NCBI GenBank assembly: GCA_043228905.1
Contig: JBHGNT010000002.1
Coordinates: 13,392,001-13,456,000 of the forward strand
Direction: 5' to 3'
Length of the DNA: 64,000 nt
Source of the DNA: Azolla caroliniana
Lineage: Eukaryota; Polypodiophyta
This document shows, piece after piece, positions 21,054 through 29,852 of the stretch. Both the position numbers and the translations under genes were made by a program. The notes under the pieces are model-generated. The model made no database searches. It saw only the letters and a program-made list of their open reading frames with translations, and was not told the DNA's origin. Position 1 is the first letter of the stretch, and each line of letters starts with the position of its first letter.

Positions 21054-21632
21054 ATGGAACCACAAACGCTGTCGGAAGCGGCCAGGAAATGGTTCAGGCA
21101 ACACAGACTGGAGGGGTTCTTGGCCATCATGGAGGCACCGCCGCACCGAGAAGCCGACCGGGTCATCAAGGAGCTCGCCACAGAGGTCATCACCGAGGAA
21201 GCGATCCGCGCGCTAACAGGCCTTCCGGAGGGAGGAATCTTTCAGATCGATAACCCAACCTCGGAGCAACTCATCCGATATTTCGGTGAGTACTCTGTTG
21301 CCGGCAAAGGCTATCGGACGCAGGGCGGCGAAGATCCGCTATTCAGGAAGATAGCTCGAGTGCTCCATGAGTACGGTCACGTGTACCCCCGACCCCCTGT
21401 CATGCCAAAAAATCGGGCAGGGATGATCATAGCCACCTATGAAGGGATCAAGGTGGACTGGCCGGTGTTGATTGCAGACGGTTTGTGCACGGCAATCGAC
21501 ATGGTACGAGGAAAGGACGGCAAGGAGGGCCGGAAGCTGTGGCATGCCGTAGCTCAATGGATAACATTGCTCGTGCCGCCGGTCGAGACCGTCCAGCCAA
21601 AGAAGCGGCCAAGAGTATCGGAAGGAAGCACC
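21054..21632 (+). pseudogene. Gypsy-2 third gene, first part (conserved head)
   Basis: ATG 21054 opens the head domain (EAARKWFRQHRLEGFLAIME, IRALTGLPEGGIFQIDNPTS, YSVAGKGYRTQGGEDPLF, VLHEYGHVYPRPPVMPKNRA, KLWHAVAQWITLL). The frame upstream is open to about 20754 but has poor start context and lies in the CT-rich leader. It is cut after residue about 193 by the chromovirus at 21633 and continues at 27305. Roughly 90% identical to gypsy-1 in the head by eye. Confidence 0.85.
21628..21632 (+). repeat. Left TSD of the chromovirus (gcacc)
   Basis: gcacc before 21633 is repeated at 27300-27304 after the other LTR. The uninterrupted gypsy-1 copy has gaagcacctcgaaa at this place, which confirms the insertion point. 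Confidence 0.95.
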
Positions 21633-22061
21633 TGTCAGGAATAGTACTAAAACAGAGATGGAATTAGTACTAAGAAGAGTAGTACTATTAGTACTAAGAG
21701 GACGGGACTGCGTAAGATTCCCGAGAGAGAGAAAGTGAGAAGAGGAGAGAGAGAGGGAAATAGGATGATGACAGCAGCTCTTATATTATATGAAAGATAA
21801 GTACAAATCGACTAAGAGGCTTAAGACTGGTGTTGAACCAATTTGGTTCAACATAATGCTTAGTGCCTTCTTTTATAGTGTTCTCAGGAATAATCCTAAA
21901 GCTTCTAGAATGTTCCAGAGAAATCTGGAATATACATTACTTTCTTATAATAAAACATAAATGAAAATAATATTCTATGAATTACAATAGATGGTAAGAT
22001 GGTTAAGAGCTCGACCCATATACCATAAGGTCATGGGTTCGAGTCTTGCCATCTCATGACA
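21633..22061 (-). repeat. Chromovirus 3' LTR
   Basis: 429 bp. On the element strand it starts TGTCATGAGATGGC (22061) and ends ATTCCTGACA (21633). It follows the purine tract TTTAAGGGGGAGATAG (plus 22062-22077). It differs from the 5' LTR at about two positions (plus 21721-21735 region). The element-strand start carries a tRNA-like segment in antisense. Confidence 0.97.
21989..22054 (+). other. tRNA-like segment in the chromovirus 3' LTR
   Basis: 66 nt on the plus strand, antisense to the element. An A-box-like TGGTTAAGAG (22000-22009) and a near-perfect B box GGTTCGAGTC (22036-22045) are 36 nt apart start to start, close to tRNA spacing. The ends agatggta and tgccatct pair over eight positions with one G-U. 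The T-stem is weak, so this is not an intact tRNA gene. An identical copy lies at 27227-27292. Confidence 0.5.
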
Positions 22062-22072
22062 CTATCTCCCCC

Positions 22073-25000
22073 TTAAAGACGACGAGTGGAACGAGTCAGC
22101 GCTACTTGCGGACCGGGTTTGTCCGGATACTTTCGGTGGAAATCAGCAAGAAGATCTTGTGCATTGGCAACATTCTCGACGGGTTCCCAAGTACGTTCGC
22201 TCGGACTATAACCGAGCCAATCGACCAAGTAATAGAGTTTGTTGCGAACAAGTTTGGAATCGAGGATGGCAGCAACTTCATACTCCGGGCCGGCGTCCAA
22301 CTCCAGTGGGGGCGGCGGTGGTGTCACACGATCGGGAATGGTGTTTGCTTTATAAGGTTCAAGAAGAGAACAATGGAAAACCGGATGTATCTGAAGCTGC
22401 GGAGGGAGATCAAGGCGGAAGGTGACATCATTAATCTTCCCCGTAATACGGAAAGGACCGAGTCGTCGATAATCCAACTTGTCGCACGGTCGAGTAGTCT
22501 TGATGTGACGACGTAAGAGCCATACTCGATCTCCGATGGCAAAAGAGGAGGGAATCCGATGACGATCCGCATAAGTCTTCTGTGTGTGTTGAGCATGACG
22601 AAGGTGAGTAGAGAGATCCATCTGGATCTTGCGTAGCCTCTCCAAATGATCCTCGGCACGAGGGTTGGTAGGTAGCTCCGGAGTGTCGATCACCGACCAG
22701 CGAGGATGGAAACCGGTATAAGAGAAAAATGGGGAGACCCGAGTCGAGGAGTGAATAGCATTATTATACGCAAACTCCGCAAAGTGGAGAATCTCGGCCC
22801 AATCGTCCTGTTGATAACTCAGGAAACACCGGAGATATTGCTCCAGCGTTTGGTTTGTTCGTTCCGCCTGTCCGTCGGTTTGAGGATGGTAGCCGGAGGA
22901 GAGGTTGCAGGAGACCTTGAGCATCTTGAAGAGATGCTGCCAAAATTTGGAGACAAATTGCGGGCCTCGGTCACTGATAATACTGTCTGGGAGGCCATGA
23001 TGCCGAAAAACCTCACGCATAACAAGAGCGGCGGTTTCCTCGCTAGTGATGGCTTTAGTACATGGCACAAAATGTGCCATCTTCGTATATCGATCGACGA
23101 CGGTTAGAATAGCATCGAACCCTTTCAAGACCGGCATATCTGTGATAAAATCAAGACAAATAGACTGCCATGGCTTACTTGGAATTGGTAAAGGTTCCAA
23201 CAAGCCATATGGATGGTGTCGTGGCATCTTTGCTCGGCAGCAAGCATCACAGGTCCGAACGTAGTCGTCGACAAAACGGCGCATGTGGGGCCACCAAAAA
23301 GATCGCTGCACTAGCTCCAACGTCTTAGTACTACCGAAATGTCCCGCCGTATGGGTGTCGTGACAATGTTGGACAATTTGAAGGCGACAGGAGCAATCGG
23401 GGACATATACGCGCTTTTTAAAGAATAACAAACCATCATGATATTCGAATTGTCGGTAGTCAATACCTGGTTGTTGAGACTGAGAACAGGATGCCCGAGA
23501 AGTATCAATGTGCGCCAGGATGTCTTGAGCAAAACTATCCGTCTTCAAGGTTGCACGTATGTCATCGGTAATCCGTGAATCCATCGGGGTGTGAAAAATC
23601 CGCGTCGTGTGCAATCGTGTTGGTCCCAAGATTACTTGCTTTTGATTATCAAATGTTGCTTCACCAGGACGAGGTGCAAGATATGAACGTCGTGATAGTG
23701 CATCTGCTTTTCCTTGCTGCTTCCCCGGTCGATATGTGATTTTGAAGTCGAAACGCGTGAGGAATTGCGCCCACCGAGCTTGCCGTCGATTTAGTACACG
23801 AGCGTTCTGAAAATAAGCAAGATTTTTATGATCGCTGAAGACAATGACCTGATGTGGAGAGCCCTCTAAGAAATGCCGCCATTGTACAAATGAATCCACG
23901 ATGGCTAATAACTCCTTGTCATGTATTTCGTAGTTGATTTCTGCGACATCGAATTTGCGCGAATGGAAAGCCACCGGATGCAACTCTTCTTTATCACCTT
24001 GTTGAGAAAGGATGCTACCGAGGGCGAAATCTGATGCGTCGGCCTCCATGATGAATGGTTTGCTTGTATCCACATGAGCTAGAATCGGTGCTGATGTAAA
24101 GGCTTTCTTAAGATGCCGAAAAGCCATATCTGCTTCAATGGACCAAAGAAATGCTTGGCCCTTCTTCGTAAGTTGTGTGAGAGGTAAAATAATCTTTGAG
24201 TAATCCTGTATAAACTTACGGTAGAAGTTAGCAAAACCTAGAAAACATTGTACATCTCGTACCGACCGTGGAATTTGCCACTCTAGTACAGTTTGGATCT
24301 TAGCTGGATCCATGGCGATGCCCTTTGAGGAGATGACGTAGCCTAGAAATTCCACTTGCTTGCAGTCAAAGCTACATTTTTCTAGCTTGGCATAAAGACC
24401 ATTCTCGCGGAGTCGCTTTAGTACTAATAGTACATGAGAGTCGTGCTCTTCCTGGGTCTTCGAATAAATCAACAGATCATCCAGATAAATGATCAAACAG
24501 ATATCCAAGAGGTCTCTGAATATATCATTTGCCATGTGTTGCAAGACTGCGGGTGCATTGGTTAGGCCAAACGGCATAACAGTATACTCAAAATGCCCAT
24601 ACCGCGTGCGAAAAGCGGTCTTCCACTCATCTCCCGGTCGGATCCGCACGAGATTATACGCTCCGCGTAGGTCGATTTTAGTAAAAAACTTGGCACCATT
24701 AACTCGCTCTAAAAGACTTGATATAAGAGGAAGGGCATACCTATTCCGGATGGTGACTTTATTTAATCCGCGGTAATCAACGACAAGACGAAGTGAGCCA
24801 TCTTTCTTCTTGACAAAGAAGATGGGTGCACCGGCCGGAGATTTCGAATGACGGATGAACCCGCTTGCCAAGTTCTCCTCTATGTAGGCTCGAAGGACTT
24901 CTAACTCGGTGGGTGACAGGTTGTAAATTGGTCCCCATGGTGGCTCGGTTCCTGGTTGTAAATCGATGGGACAGTCATAGGGACGGTGATGAGGAAGGGT

Positions 25001-25117
25001 ACCGGCTTTTACCTTGTCAAATACATCGGCATAAGGATGATATTTTGCCGGAAGTTGTACTGAGGAGTCCTTCTTAATAGTGCTGGAAGGATGTACTGAT
25101 ATGGAAAATAGGAACAT
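22073..25117 (-). CDS. Chromovirus pol: RT, RNase H, integrase, chromodomain
   Basis: 1,014 codons without a stop. RT lies at about residues 85-250 (VVDYRGLNKVTIRNRYALP; catalytic box YLDD at 211-214). RNase H follows (FIMEADASDFALG, EIHDKELLAIVDSF, VFSDHKNLAYF, KQQGKADALSR). Integrase has the zinc module H...H...CDACCRAK and the D, D, E core in CLDFITDMPV, IISDRGPQFVSKFW and PQTDGQAERTNQTLEQYL, then the HPVFHCSLLEPYK motif. A chromodomain follows at about 955-1000 (VAAILDSKLVRNKLYYLVDWLGY...RTWEPVENV). The codon frame continues upstream without break to a TGA at 25193-25195, so the first Met shown is probably internal to a longer gag-pol. It appears functional apart from that stop. Confidence 0.95.
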   Translation of the reverse strand: MFLFSISVHPSSTIKKDSSVQLPAKYHPYADVFDKVKAGTLPHHRPYDCPIDLQPGTEPPWGPIYNLSPTELEVLRAYIEENLASGFIRHSKSPAGAPIFFVKKKDGSLRLVVDYRGLNKVTIRNRYALPLISSLLERVNGAKFFTKIDLRGAYNLVRIRPGDEWKTAFRTRYGHFEYTVMPFGLTNAPAVLQHMANDIFRDLLDICLIIYLDDLLIYSKTQEEHDSHVLLVLKRLRENGLYAKLEKCSFDCKQVEFLGYVISSKGIAMDPAKIQTVLEWQIPRSVRDVQCFLGFANFYRKFIQDYSKIILPLTQLTKKGQAFLWSIEADMAFRHLKKAFTSAPILAHVDTSKPFIMEADASDFALGSILSQQGDKEELHPVAFHSRKFDVAEINYEIHDKELLAIVDSFVQWRHFLEGSPHQVIVFSDHKNLAYFQNARVLNRRQARWAQFLTRFDFKITYRPGKQQGKADALSRRSYLAPRPGEATFDNQKQVILGPTRLHTTRIFHTPMDSRITDDIRATLKTDSFAQDILAHIDTSRASCSQSQQPGIDYRQFEYHDGLLFFKKRVYVPDCSCRLQIVQHCHDTHTAGHFGSTKTLELVQRSFWWPHMRRFVDDYVRTCDACCRAKMPRHHPYGLLEPLPIPSKPWQSICLDFITDMPVLKGFDAILTVVDRYTKMAHFVPCTKAITSEETAALVMREVFRHHGLPDSIISDRGPQFVSKFWQHLFKMLKVSCNLSSGYHPQTDGQAERTNQTLEQYLRCFLSYQQDDWAEILHFAEFAYNNAIHSSTRVSPFFSYTGFHPRWSVIDTPELPTNPRAEDHLERLRKIQMDLSTHLRHAQHTQKTYADRHRIPSSFAIGDRVWLLRRHIKTTRPCDKLDYRRLGPFRITGKINDVTFRLDLPPQLQIHPVFHCSLLEPYKANTIPDRVTPPPPPLELDAGPEYEVAAILDSKLVRNKLYYLVDWLGYSPSERTWEPVENVANAQDLLADFHRKYPDKPGPQVALTRSTRRL

Positions 25118-25192
25118 TGCCTCCTTGGGTCCTTCTTCGCGTAGTTGATGGAGTGAAATGGTCGAAACTCGGCGAGTTGATTCTTGGGGTGG

Positions 25193-25660
25193 TCAATATC
25201 GGACTTCTTTTGTTCTCCAATCTATGGCTGGATTATGTAACTCAAGCCAAGGTAATCCTAGGACAATGGGATGCTCTGGACTACTAATTATATTAAATGA
25301 TATTATACACACAAAACTACCTAGGACAACTTGAATGGGTTCTGATTCTTCTACAATATTCCCGGAAGCAATGGGACGACCATCAATGACCACTACAGAT
25401 GCGGGACAAGGAAGTTTTCTTAAGGATATCTGAGAAGCTTGGGCAAAATTTCGATCCATGAAACAGGAATTAGCTCCGGAATCTAAAAGTGCTAGGATGG
25501 GTACTGGGGGAGTACTTTTAGTACTAACAATGACTTGGGCTAGGAACACATTGCTAACTTGCTTGGAAGGAATGGAACCACTAATGGGCTGTACAGATCT
25601 AGGGCTGTTGTCCAACCAAATGGCTCCTATTTTGGCTGGACTCAATCGTTTAACTCTTCA
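25193..25660 (-). CDS. Chromovirus protease region (reached from gag by -1 frameshift)
   Basis: This frame has no ATG at its start and overlaps the gag end. It reads ...VSTKSTPPVPILALLDSGANSCFMD with the aspartic protease DSGA motif, then PIVLGLPWLELHNPAIDWRTKEV. It ends at TGA 25193-25195, beyond which the same frame runs on for about 25 codons into the Met at 25117 and the whole of pol. Protease and pol are thus one frame separated by one stop codon, either a recent mutation or a readthrough point. Confidence 0.85.
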
Positions 25661-26799
25661 TCTAATTGACTAAGGATTTCAAATTTATTTGAGATACTTG
25701 GGCTATTAGTACTATGAATACTATCTGACACTCTATTAGTACTATTACTACTATCAGACACTCCGAAGGGAAGAATTGACTCAGGTTTAGTACAGGCGAC
25801 AATTTGATTTACCTGTCTTCTTGGCCTATGGGGACAATTGATGGCGATATGTCCTGGTCCACCGCAATAAAGGCATAATCGATTGGCACGTCGTCGTTGC
25901 TTTTCTTCTTCCGATAACGGGCCGCGTCGACGCATGGTATCGATCTCCATCGGTGTCGAAGTATTTGCTTGAGGTATGTCTCGTGCAAACGGTTTAGCCG
26001 CGACTGCGGCGTAAGTGGGCTCTGGCCTAGAGCGTGGTATCTGTAATTGACGTTCTGAACGCCGTTCAAAAAGGCGGTTGTCACATCGAACTGCTCGACT
26101 GATTGCCTCCGTAAGAGACTTTGGTTCTTCAGGGAAAGTTAGAAGTAGATCTTTGACATCGTTTCGCAAGCCATAGCGAAACTGCTCCATTAGTGCTTGA
26201 TCATCCCAGGGTATATCTGAAGCAAGTAGGCGGAAATCCGCCGCGTAGGCAGAGGCTGGACGATCGCCTTGACGCAATCGCCGGATCTTGTTGATCGCCG
26301 TCCTGATGCTGTCGGTGTCTCCAAAGCAGGCTTTAAACTCATCAATAAAATCTTCAAAGTTATTAAGCAAGGGCGATTGTTTTTCTAGAAGCGGAGCGAA
26401 CCATGCCAAGGCTGAGCCGCTAAGTAGCGTGCCTATTAGGCCGACTCGAAATGCATCAGTGGGATATCGGGAAGGATGCATCTGGATGACAAAGCGTACC
26501 TGATTAAGGAATCCCCGAAATTGCGAACGCGTTCCATCAAATTTCACAGGAAGTCCAATCTTGGGCTCTTTATGAAATCCTTGGGGACTGGATCCTTGTT
26601 GTTGCAACGCTGCTTCGAGTTGTTGTACCCGTAACGCTAACTCCCCATGTTGTTGTTGCGTTTGTTGTTTTTCTAGAGCGATTTGTTGCAGATCCCCTAT
26701 CAGCCGTTGGTTTTCTTGTTCCAAGGCAACAAACTTTTCTTTTAGGCACTGTAGCTCGGAGAAAACGGATTGGTATTCTTGGGCGCTAACAGTAGCCAT
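25642..26799 (-). CDS. Chromovirus gag
   Basis: 385 residues from ATG at 26799-26797. The N-terminal about 70 residues form a coiled coil (LKEKFVALEQENQRLIGDLQ, then Gln-rich heptads). The middle is a retrotransposon capsid domain (GLPVKFDGTRSQFRGFLNQVRF ... WFAPLLEKQSPLLNNFEDFIDEFKACF ... DRPASAYAADFRLLASDIPW). Near the end is a zinc knuckle CLYCGGPGHIAINC. It stops at TGA 25644-25642, four bases after the GTTAAAC heptamer. Length and layout are normal for chromovirus gag. Confidence 0.95.
   Translation of the reverse strand: MATVSAQEYQSVFSELQCLKEKFVALEQENQRLIGDLQQIALEKQQTQQQHGELALRVQQLEAALQQQGSSPQGFHKEPKIGLPVKFDGTRSQFRGFLNQVRFVIQMHPSRYPTDAFRVGLIGTLLSGSALAWFAPLLEKQSPLLNNFEDFIDEFKACFGDTDSIRTAINKIRRLRQGDRPASAYAADFRLLASDIPWDDQALMEQFRYGLRNDVKDLLLTFPEEPKSLTEAISRAVRCDNRLFERRSERQLQIPRSRPEPTYAAVAAKPFARDIPQANTSTPMEIDTMRRRGPLSEEEKQRRRANRLCLYCGGPGHIAINCPHRPRRQVNQIVACTKPESILPFGVSDSSNSTNRVSDSIHSTNSPSISNKFEILSQLDEELND
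25648..25654 (-). promoter_or_regulatory. Putative -1 frameshift heptamer GTTAAAC at the gag/pro junction
   Basis: On the element strand gag reads GAG TTA AAC GAT TGA. G TTA AAC fits the X-XXY-YYZ-like slippery pattern (a UUUAAAC relative). A one-base slip back continues as CGA TTG AGT into the protease frame. The gag stop comes one codon after the heptamer. A downstream pseudoknot was not tested. Confidence 0.6.
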
Positions 26800-26856
26800 A
26801 GTATAGGGGAAAGGGTAGGAGGATGAGGGAGAGTGACAAGTAGGCTAGAGGAAAGA

Positions 26857-26868
26857 AAATTGGTTCAA
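26857..26868 (-). other. Self-complementary primer-binding site of the chromovirus
   Basis: Two bases after the 5' LTR the element strand reads TTGAACCAATTT. It is the exact reverse complement of AAATTGGTTCAA in the LTR (plus 27071-27082), at the predicted mRNA 5' end. This matches the Tf1-type arrangement in which the transcript's own 5' end primes reverse transcription. No TGGTATCAGAGC-like tRNA site is present here. Confidence 0.75.
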
Positions 26869-27108
26869 ACTGTCAGGAATAGTACTAAAACAGAGATGGA
26901 ATTAGTACTAAGAAGAGTAGTACTATTAGTACTAAGAGGACGGGACTGCGTAAGATTCCCAAGAGAGAGGAAGTGAGAAGAGGAGAGAGAGAGGGAAATA
27001 GGATGATGACAGCAGCTCTTATATTATATGAAAGATAAGTACAAATCGACTAAGAGGCTTAAGACTGGTGTTGAACCAATTTGGTTCAACATAATGCTTA
27101 GTGCCTTC

Positions 27109-27115
27109 TTTTATA
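27109..27115 (-). promoter_or_regulatory. TATA box of the chromovirus 5' LTR
   Basis: The element strand reads CACTATAAAAGAAGG. The AAATTGG start of the 12-nt self-complementary segment lies about 33 bases downstream of the first T, the normal plant TATA-to-start distance. The other LTR has the same box at 21871-21877. Confidence 0.8.
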
Positions 27116-27226
27116 GTGTTCTCAGGAATAATCCTAAAGCTTCTAGAATGTTCCAGAGAAATCTGGAATATACATTACTTTCTTATAATAAAACATAAAT
27201 GAAAATAATATTCTATGAATTACAAT

Positions 27227-27292
27227 AGATGGTAAGATGGTTAAGAGCTCGACCCATATACCATAAGGTCATGGGTTCGAGTCTTGCCATCT
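27227..27292 (+). other. tRNA-like segment in the chromovirus 5' LTR
   Basis: Identical to 21989-22054: A-box-like TGGTTAAGAG and B box GGTTCGAGTC (27274-27283) 36 nt apart, on the strand opposite to element transcription. Any Pol III transcript would run rightwards out of the element into the flanking DNA. Confidence 0.5.
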
Positions 27293-27299
27293 CATGACA

Positions 27300-27304
27300 G
27301 CACC
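27300..27304 (+). repeat. Right TSD of the chromovirus (gcacc)
   Basis: Copy of 21628-21632. After it gypsy-2 resumes with tcgaagccggcgtcc, matching gypsy-1 near 2050. Confidence 0.95.
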
Positions 27305-29376
27305 TCGAAGCCGGCGTCCAAACGACAGCAGCTGCTGGCGTCGAAGGCGACGAAAGGGAAGAAACGGGTCCCAGAACCGGAGGAGGTGTCACCGGTCCGA
27401 CCCGTCAAGATAACCATACGGAGACCAGGACAGAAGGAACCGGAACCCTTGACGGCACAGAAACATGCCGTGCAACAGGAAGAGGAAACGGAGGAGCCAG
27501 AAGAGCACCTCCAACGACGGTCAAGAAGTAGGACCGCCGAGACAGGAGGGGAGCGGTCGTACCCGCGAGAGGCAGAAACGCCCCCAACTCAACCTGAGCA
27601 AACCACAAGGGAGGAACCGGAACCGGTGCGTAGGGAACCGGTCTTGTCGACTTCTATAGAAGAAGTCATTCCAACGGCTCCGGAGACGGCGAGAACCGGA
27701 ACTCAACAGCCGGCGAGCCCAGCTAGAACACACGGCGGCCAAGGAGTAGAACCAGAACGGCATATGCAGGCACTCAGGCCAGACAATTCCACAGTGAATG
27801 AGCCGACCCTACCAGTACAGCAACAAGGCACCAGTAGCATGTGGCTACGGTGGGTAGGCGAGCAAAAATCGCCGGAGTGGTCGAGTATATAGAGGCGGAA
27901 GAGAGAGCGCACCAGGAACGGTTGCTCGTCACAACCGTAGATCTAGAGACGGCCCGGTCCAGAATCCGGAGCCTTGAACAAGACTTGGACAGGGTCACAA
28001 GGGAAATGGCTCAAGTGGCTTTGACAACACAAGTCCAAGCACCGGTGACTCCGGGCAATGTACAGAATAAAGCGGCAGATCAACCTGTACATAGCAATCA
28101 GACCCCTGCAACGGAAACCGTTCCGGAGAAAAATGCGGCACAAGAGCTTGCGGATTTAAAGGATGAGCTAGCTGCCCAAGAAGCGCTGAGGAGCCGCGAA
28201 AGAGAATTGAAGACGGCAGCGGAGGCAGAACTCAAAAGGACTGCTGAGAATCTACGCCGGGCCGAGGAGAGCTTACGGAAAGGCCACCAAGCGTACGACC
28301 GGCTCAAGGAGGAGAAGGAGAAAATGTTGCAAGAGAAGGAGAGGCTCCGGAGGAACGCCGAAACAGAAGTAGAGCGCCTGAAAGAGGAACTCTGGCAGGT
28401 AAAGGACCGGGAGGACCGGAACCATCGCCAGATCAACGGCAAGCTCAAACAAAAAACGGAGGAATTTGAGCAATTGCACCGGGAGTATAAACGGTTGCAA
28501 ACGGAGCACAAGGAACGGACGGATGAGCTCCGGCAAGCAGTTGATCGGACCGCAACCGCATTCGCCAAGGAACAAGCGGAAAACAGAAGACGGTTGGAAG
28601 AGGCGGAGAAGGTTCGGACAGAGCTCCTCAGGCAACAGCAGGCGGAAAAAGAAAGAGCGGCGGAGGTACTGCAGAGGCTGCAAACGACATATCAAGGGCA
28701 GCTGACGCGCTACAGAGAGCAGGCGGAGGATACGGCAAATCTCATCAAGCAGTTGAAGGAGGAGCGACAAGTGGTGGAAAGCAGAGCACAAATGGGAGCA
28801 AGTCGCATCCAGGATATCATGCGGGCCTGGTTGAACCAGACCAAGAGCTTGATTGACAACGGTTCCGTCAAATGGTGGACCAAGTGGGCCACGAACGCGG
28901 CGGAACTCCAATTGCTCCGGGCCGACGTAGAGAACCGGCGGAAGGAGGGAGATGATTGCTATATGCTGAATTCTGAAGATTTCACCGGCATAAGAGATGA
29001 GCTGGCCGAAGACTTTCAAGCCTTGGCAGAGGACCAACTAGAGCAAGTCCGGCAACTTGTAGCTCAGCTGGACGACGACAGGCTGGAGGCGCAGATCCAG
29101 TTTGAAAGCTACGAGAGGTCCCGGATCCGGGGAGAGAAAGAACGAGAACCAGTTACGGTCAACCTCAGTGATGAGGAACCGTTACTGGAAGGAGACCGGA
29201 CCGGAAGCAGTCAAACGGAGATGCCGGAGCCAGAGAAACAAACGGAGCAGCAGCAGCAAGCAGAGCAGCCGGAGCAGCCTCAGTCCCAACCGCAAGCACA
29301 GCCGCAACAACCACAACCGGAAGAACAAGTGGAAATTCTTGAACAAAGTATTTTGGACAATTTGGGTGAACAATGA
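27305..29376 (+). pseudogene. Gypsy-2 third gene, second part (coiled coil)
   Basis: It continues the frame cut at 21632. A basic nuclear-signal-like stretch (KRQQLLASKATKGKKR) comes first, then the acidic Pro/Thr-rich linker. About 400 residues of heptads follow (IEAEERAHQERLLVTTVDLE ... LKEERQVVESRAQMGASR), then MRAWLNQTKSLIDNGSVKWW, an acidic stretch and a Gln/Pro-rich tail ending TGA 29374-29376. Around 27866 two extra bases (gcaaaaatcg against gcagatcg in gypsy-1) shift the frame. Unlike gypsy-1, there is no stop at the position matching 2145. It also has seven extra codons (EQVRQLV near 29041) compared with gypsy-1. Confidence 0.85.
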
Positions 29377-29428
29377 AGGGGCCGAGAAGGGTTCAACGTA
29401 CAAGGTACTGTCCCACGGGCGTGCCATG

Positions 29429-29847
29429 TGTTACCGGCCGGCAAGGAGTCCAAAATACGGAGTGAAGGAATTAATTAAATATAGTTGTAAATGAGCATAG
29501 TATGGACGGACGGACTGGAAACGGTATGCCGTTCCAGTTCCGGACGGATCCCGAATAGGTGCGAGAGGCACCGTTTTGTACTACGGGCCGGAAACCTATT
29601 TAAAGGCCCGGACCCCATTGTAATGACAGCGGATAATTAATAGAGCTTATGTTGTTTATACTTCTGTCTTGATTTCCGTTCTGTAATTACTGTTATATCT
29701 TACGCGTGTAATTCACCAAAGCATTCTAATCGTATAACCTATGTAAGTCGGTGTAATCGTTGAATCTTAATCCTATGCCGTAATCACCCTTTGGTGAAGT
29801 GTCTCCGTGACACCTTGTGTTAGGCCTTGTCCGGCTAGAGAATAACA
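29429..29847 (+). repeat. Gypsy-2 3' LTR
   Basis: 419 bp, TGTTACCGG...GAATAACA, followed by TSD accga at 29848-29852. Between the third-gene stop and the LTR is the short segment aaggggccgagaagggttc, whose purine run is the likely polypurine tract although it is 30-50 bp from the LTR. Confidence 0.96.
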
Positions 29848-29852
29848 ACCGA
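29848..29852 (+). repeat. Right TSD of gypsy-2 (accga)
   Basis: Matches 15077-15081. The copia-A tail resumes immediately (tcggaggtagccgag). Confidence 0.92.

Larger units (their letters stand above)
21633..27299 (-). mobile_element. Young chromovirus (Ty3/gypsy with chromodomain), nearly intact
   Basis: 5,667 bp on the minus strand with two 429-bp LTRs differing at about two positions, TSD gcacc, gag, protease, RT, RNase H, integrase and chromodomain in the chromovirus order. The gag/pro junction is a -1 overlap, and a single TGA lies between protease and RT. The primer site matches no tRNA I recognise but is complementary to the LTR's own predicted transcription start. This is the most recent insertion in the left nest. 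Confidence 0.97.
26871..27299 (-). repeat. Chromovirus 5' LTR
   Basis: 429 bp, the partner of 21633-22061 at a constant offset of 5,238. It contains the TATA box, the palindrome with the predicted start site and the antisense tRNA-like segment. The right end is followed directly by TSD gcacc. Confidence 0.97.
15082..29847 (+). mobile_element. Gypsy-2: full-length Ty3/gypsy element with a third gene, interrupted by a chromovirus
   Basis: It has two 419-bp LTRs differing at about two positions by eye, a 5-bp TSD, gag remnant, long pol, A-rich spacer, coiled-coil third gene and 3' LTR. Without the nested chromovirus (21633-27299 plus 5-bp TSD) it is about 9.1 kb. The pol frame is open for about 1,550 codons, but the core of gag is deleted and the third gene is split by the insertion. 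It has no chromodomain, and the protease motif DGGSG recalls the non-chromovirus (Athila/Tat-like) plant branch. That placement is an inference. Confidence 0.95.

Noticed and set aside
21989-22054. A functional tRNA gene in the chromovirus LTR
   Set aside because: B box and end pairing are good, but the T-stem is mostly wobble or mismatch and no clear anticodon arm forms. Kept only as tRNA-like.
28098-29037. Long minus-strand open frames opposite the coiled-coil gene (also 2843-3262, 3420-3788)
   Set aside because: These are shadows of Glu/Lys/Gln-rich coding, read as Ser/Leu/Phe-rich on the other strand. No domain.
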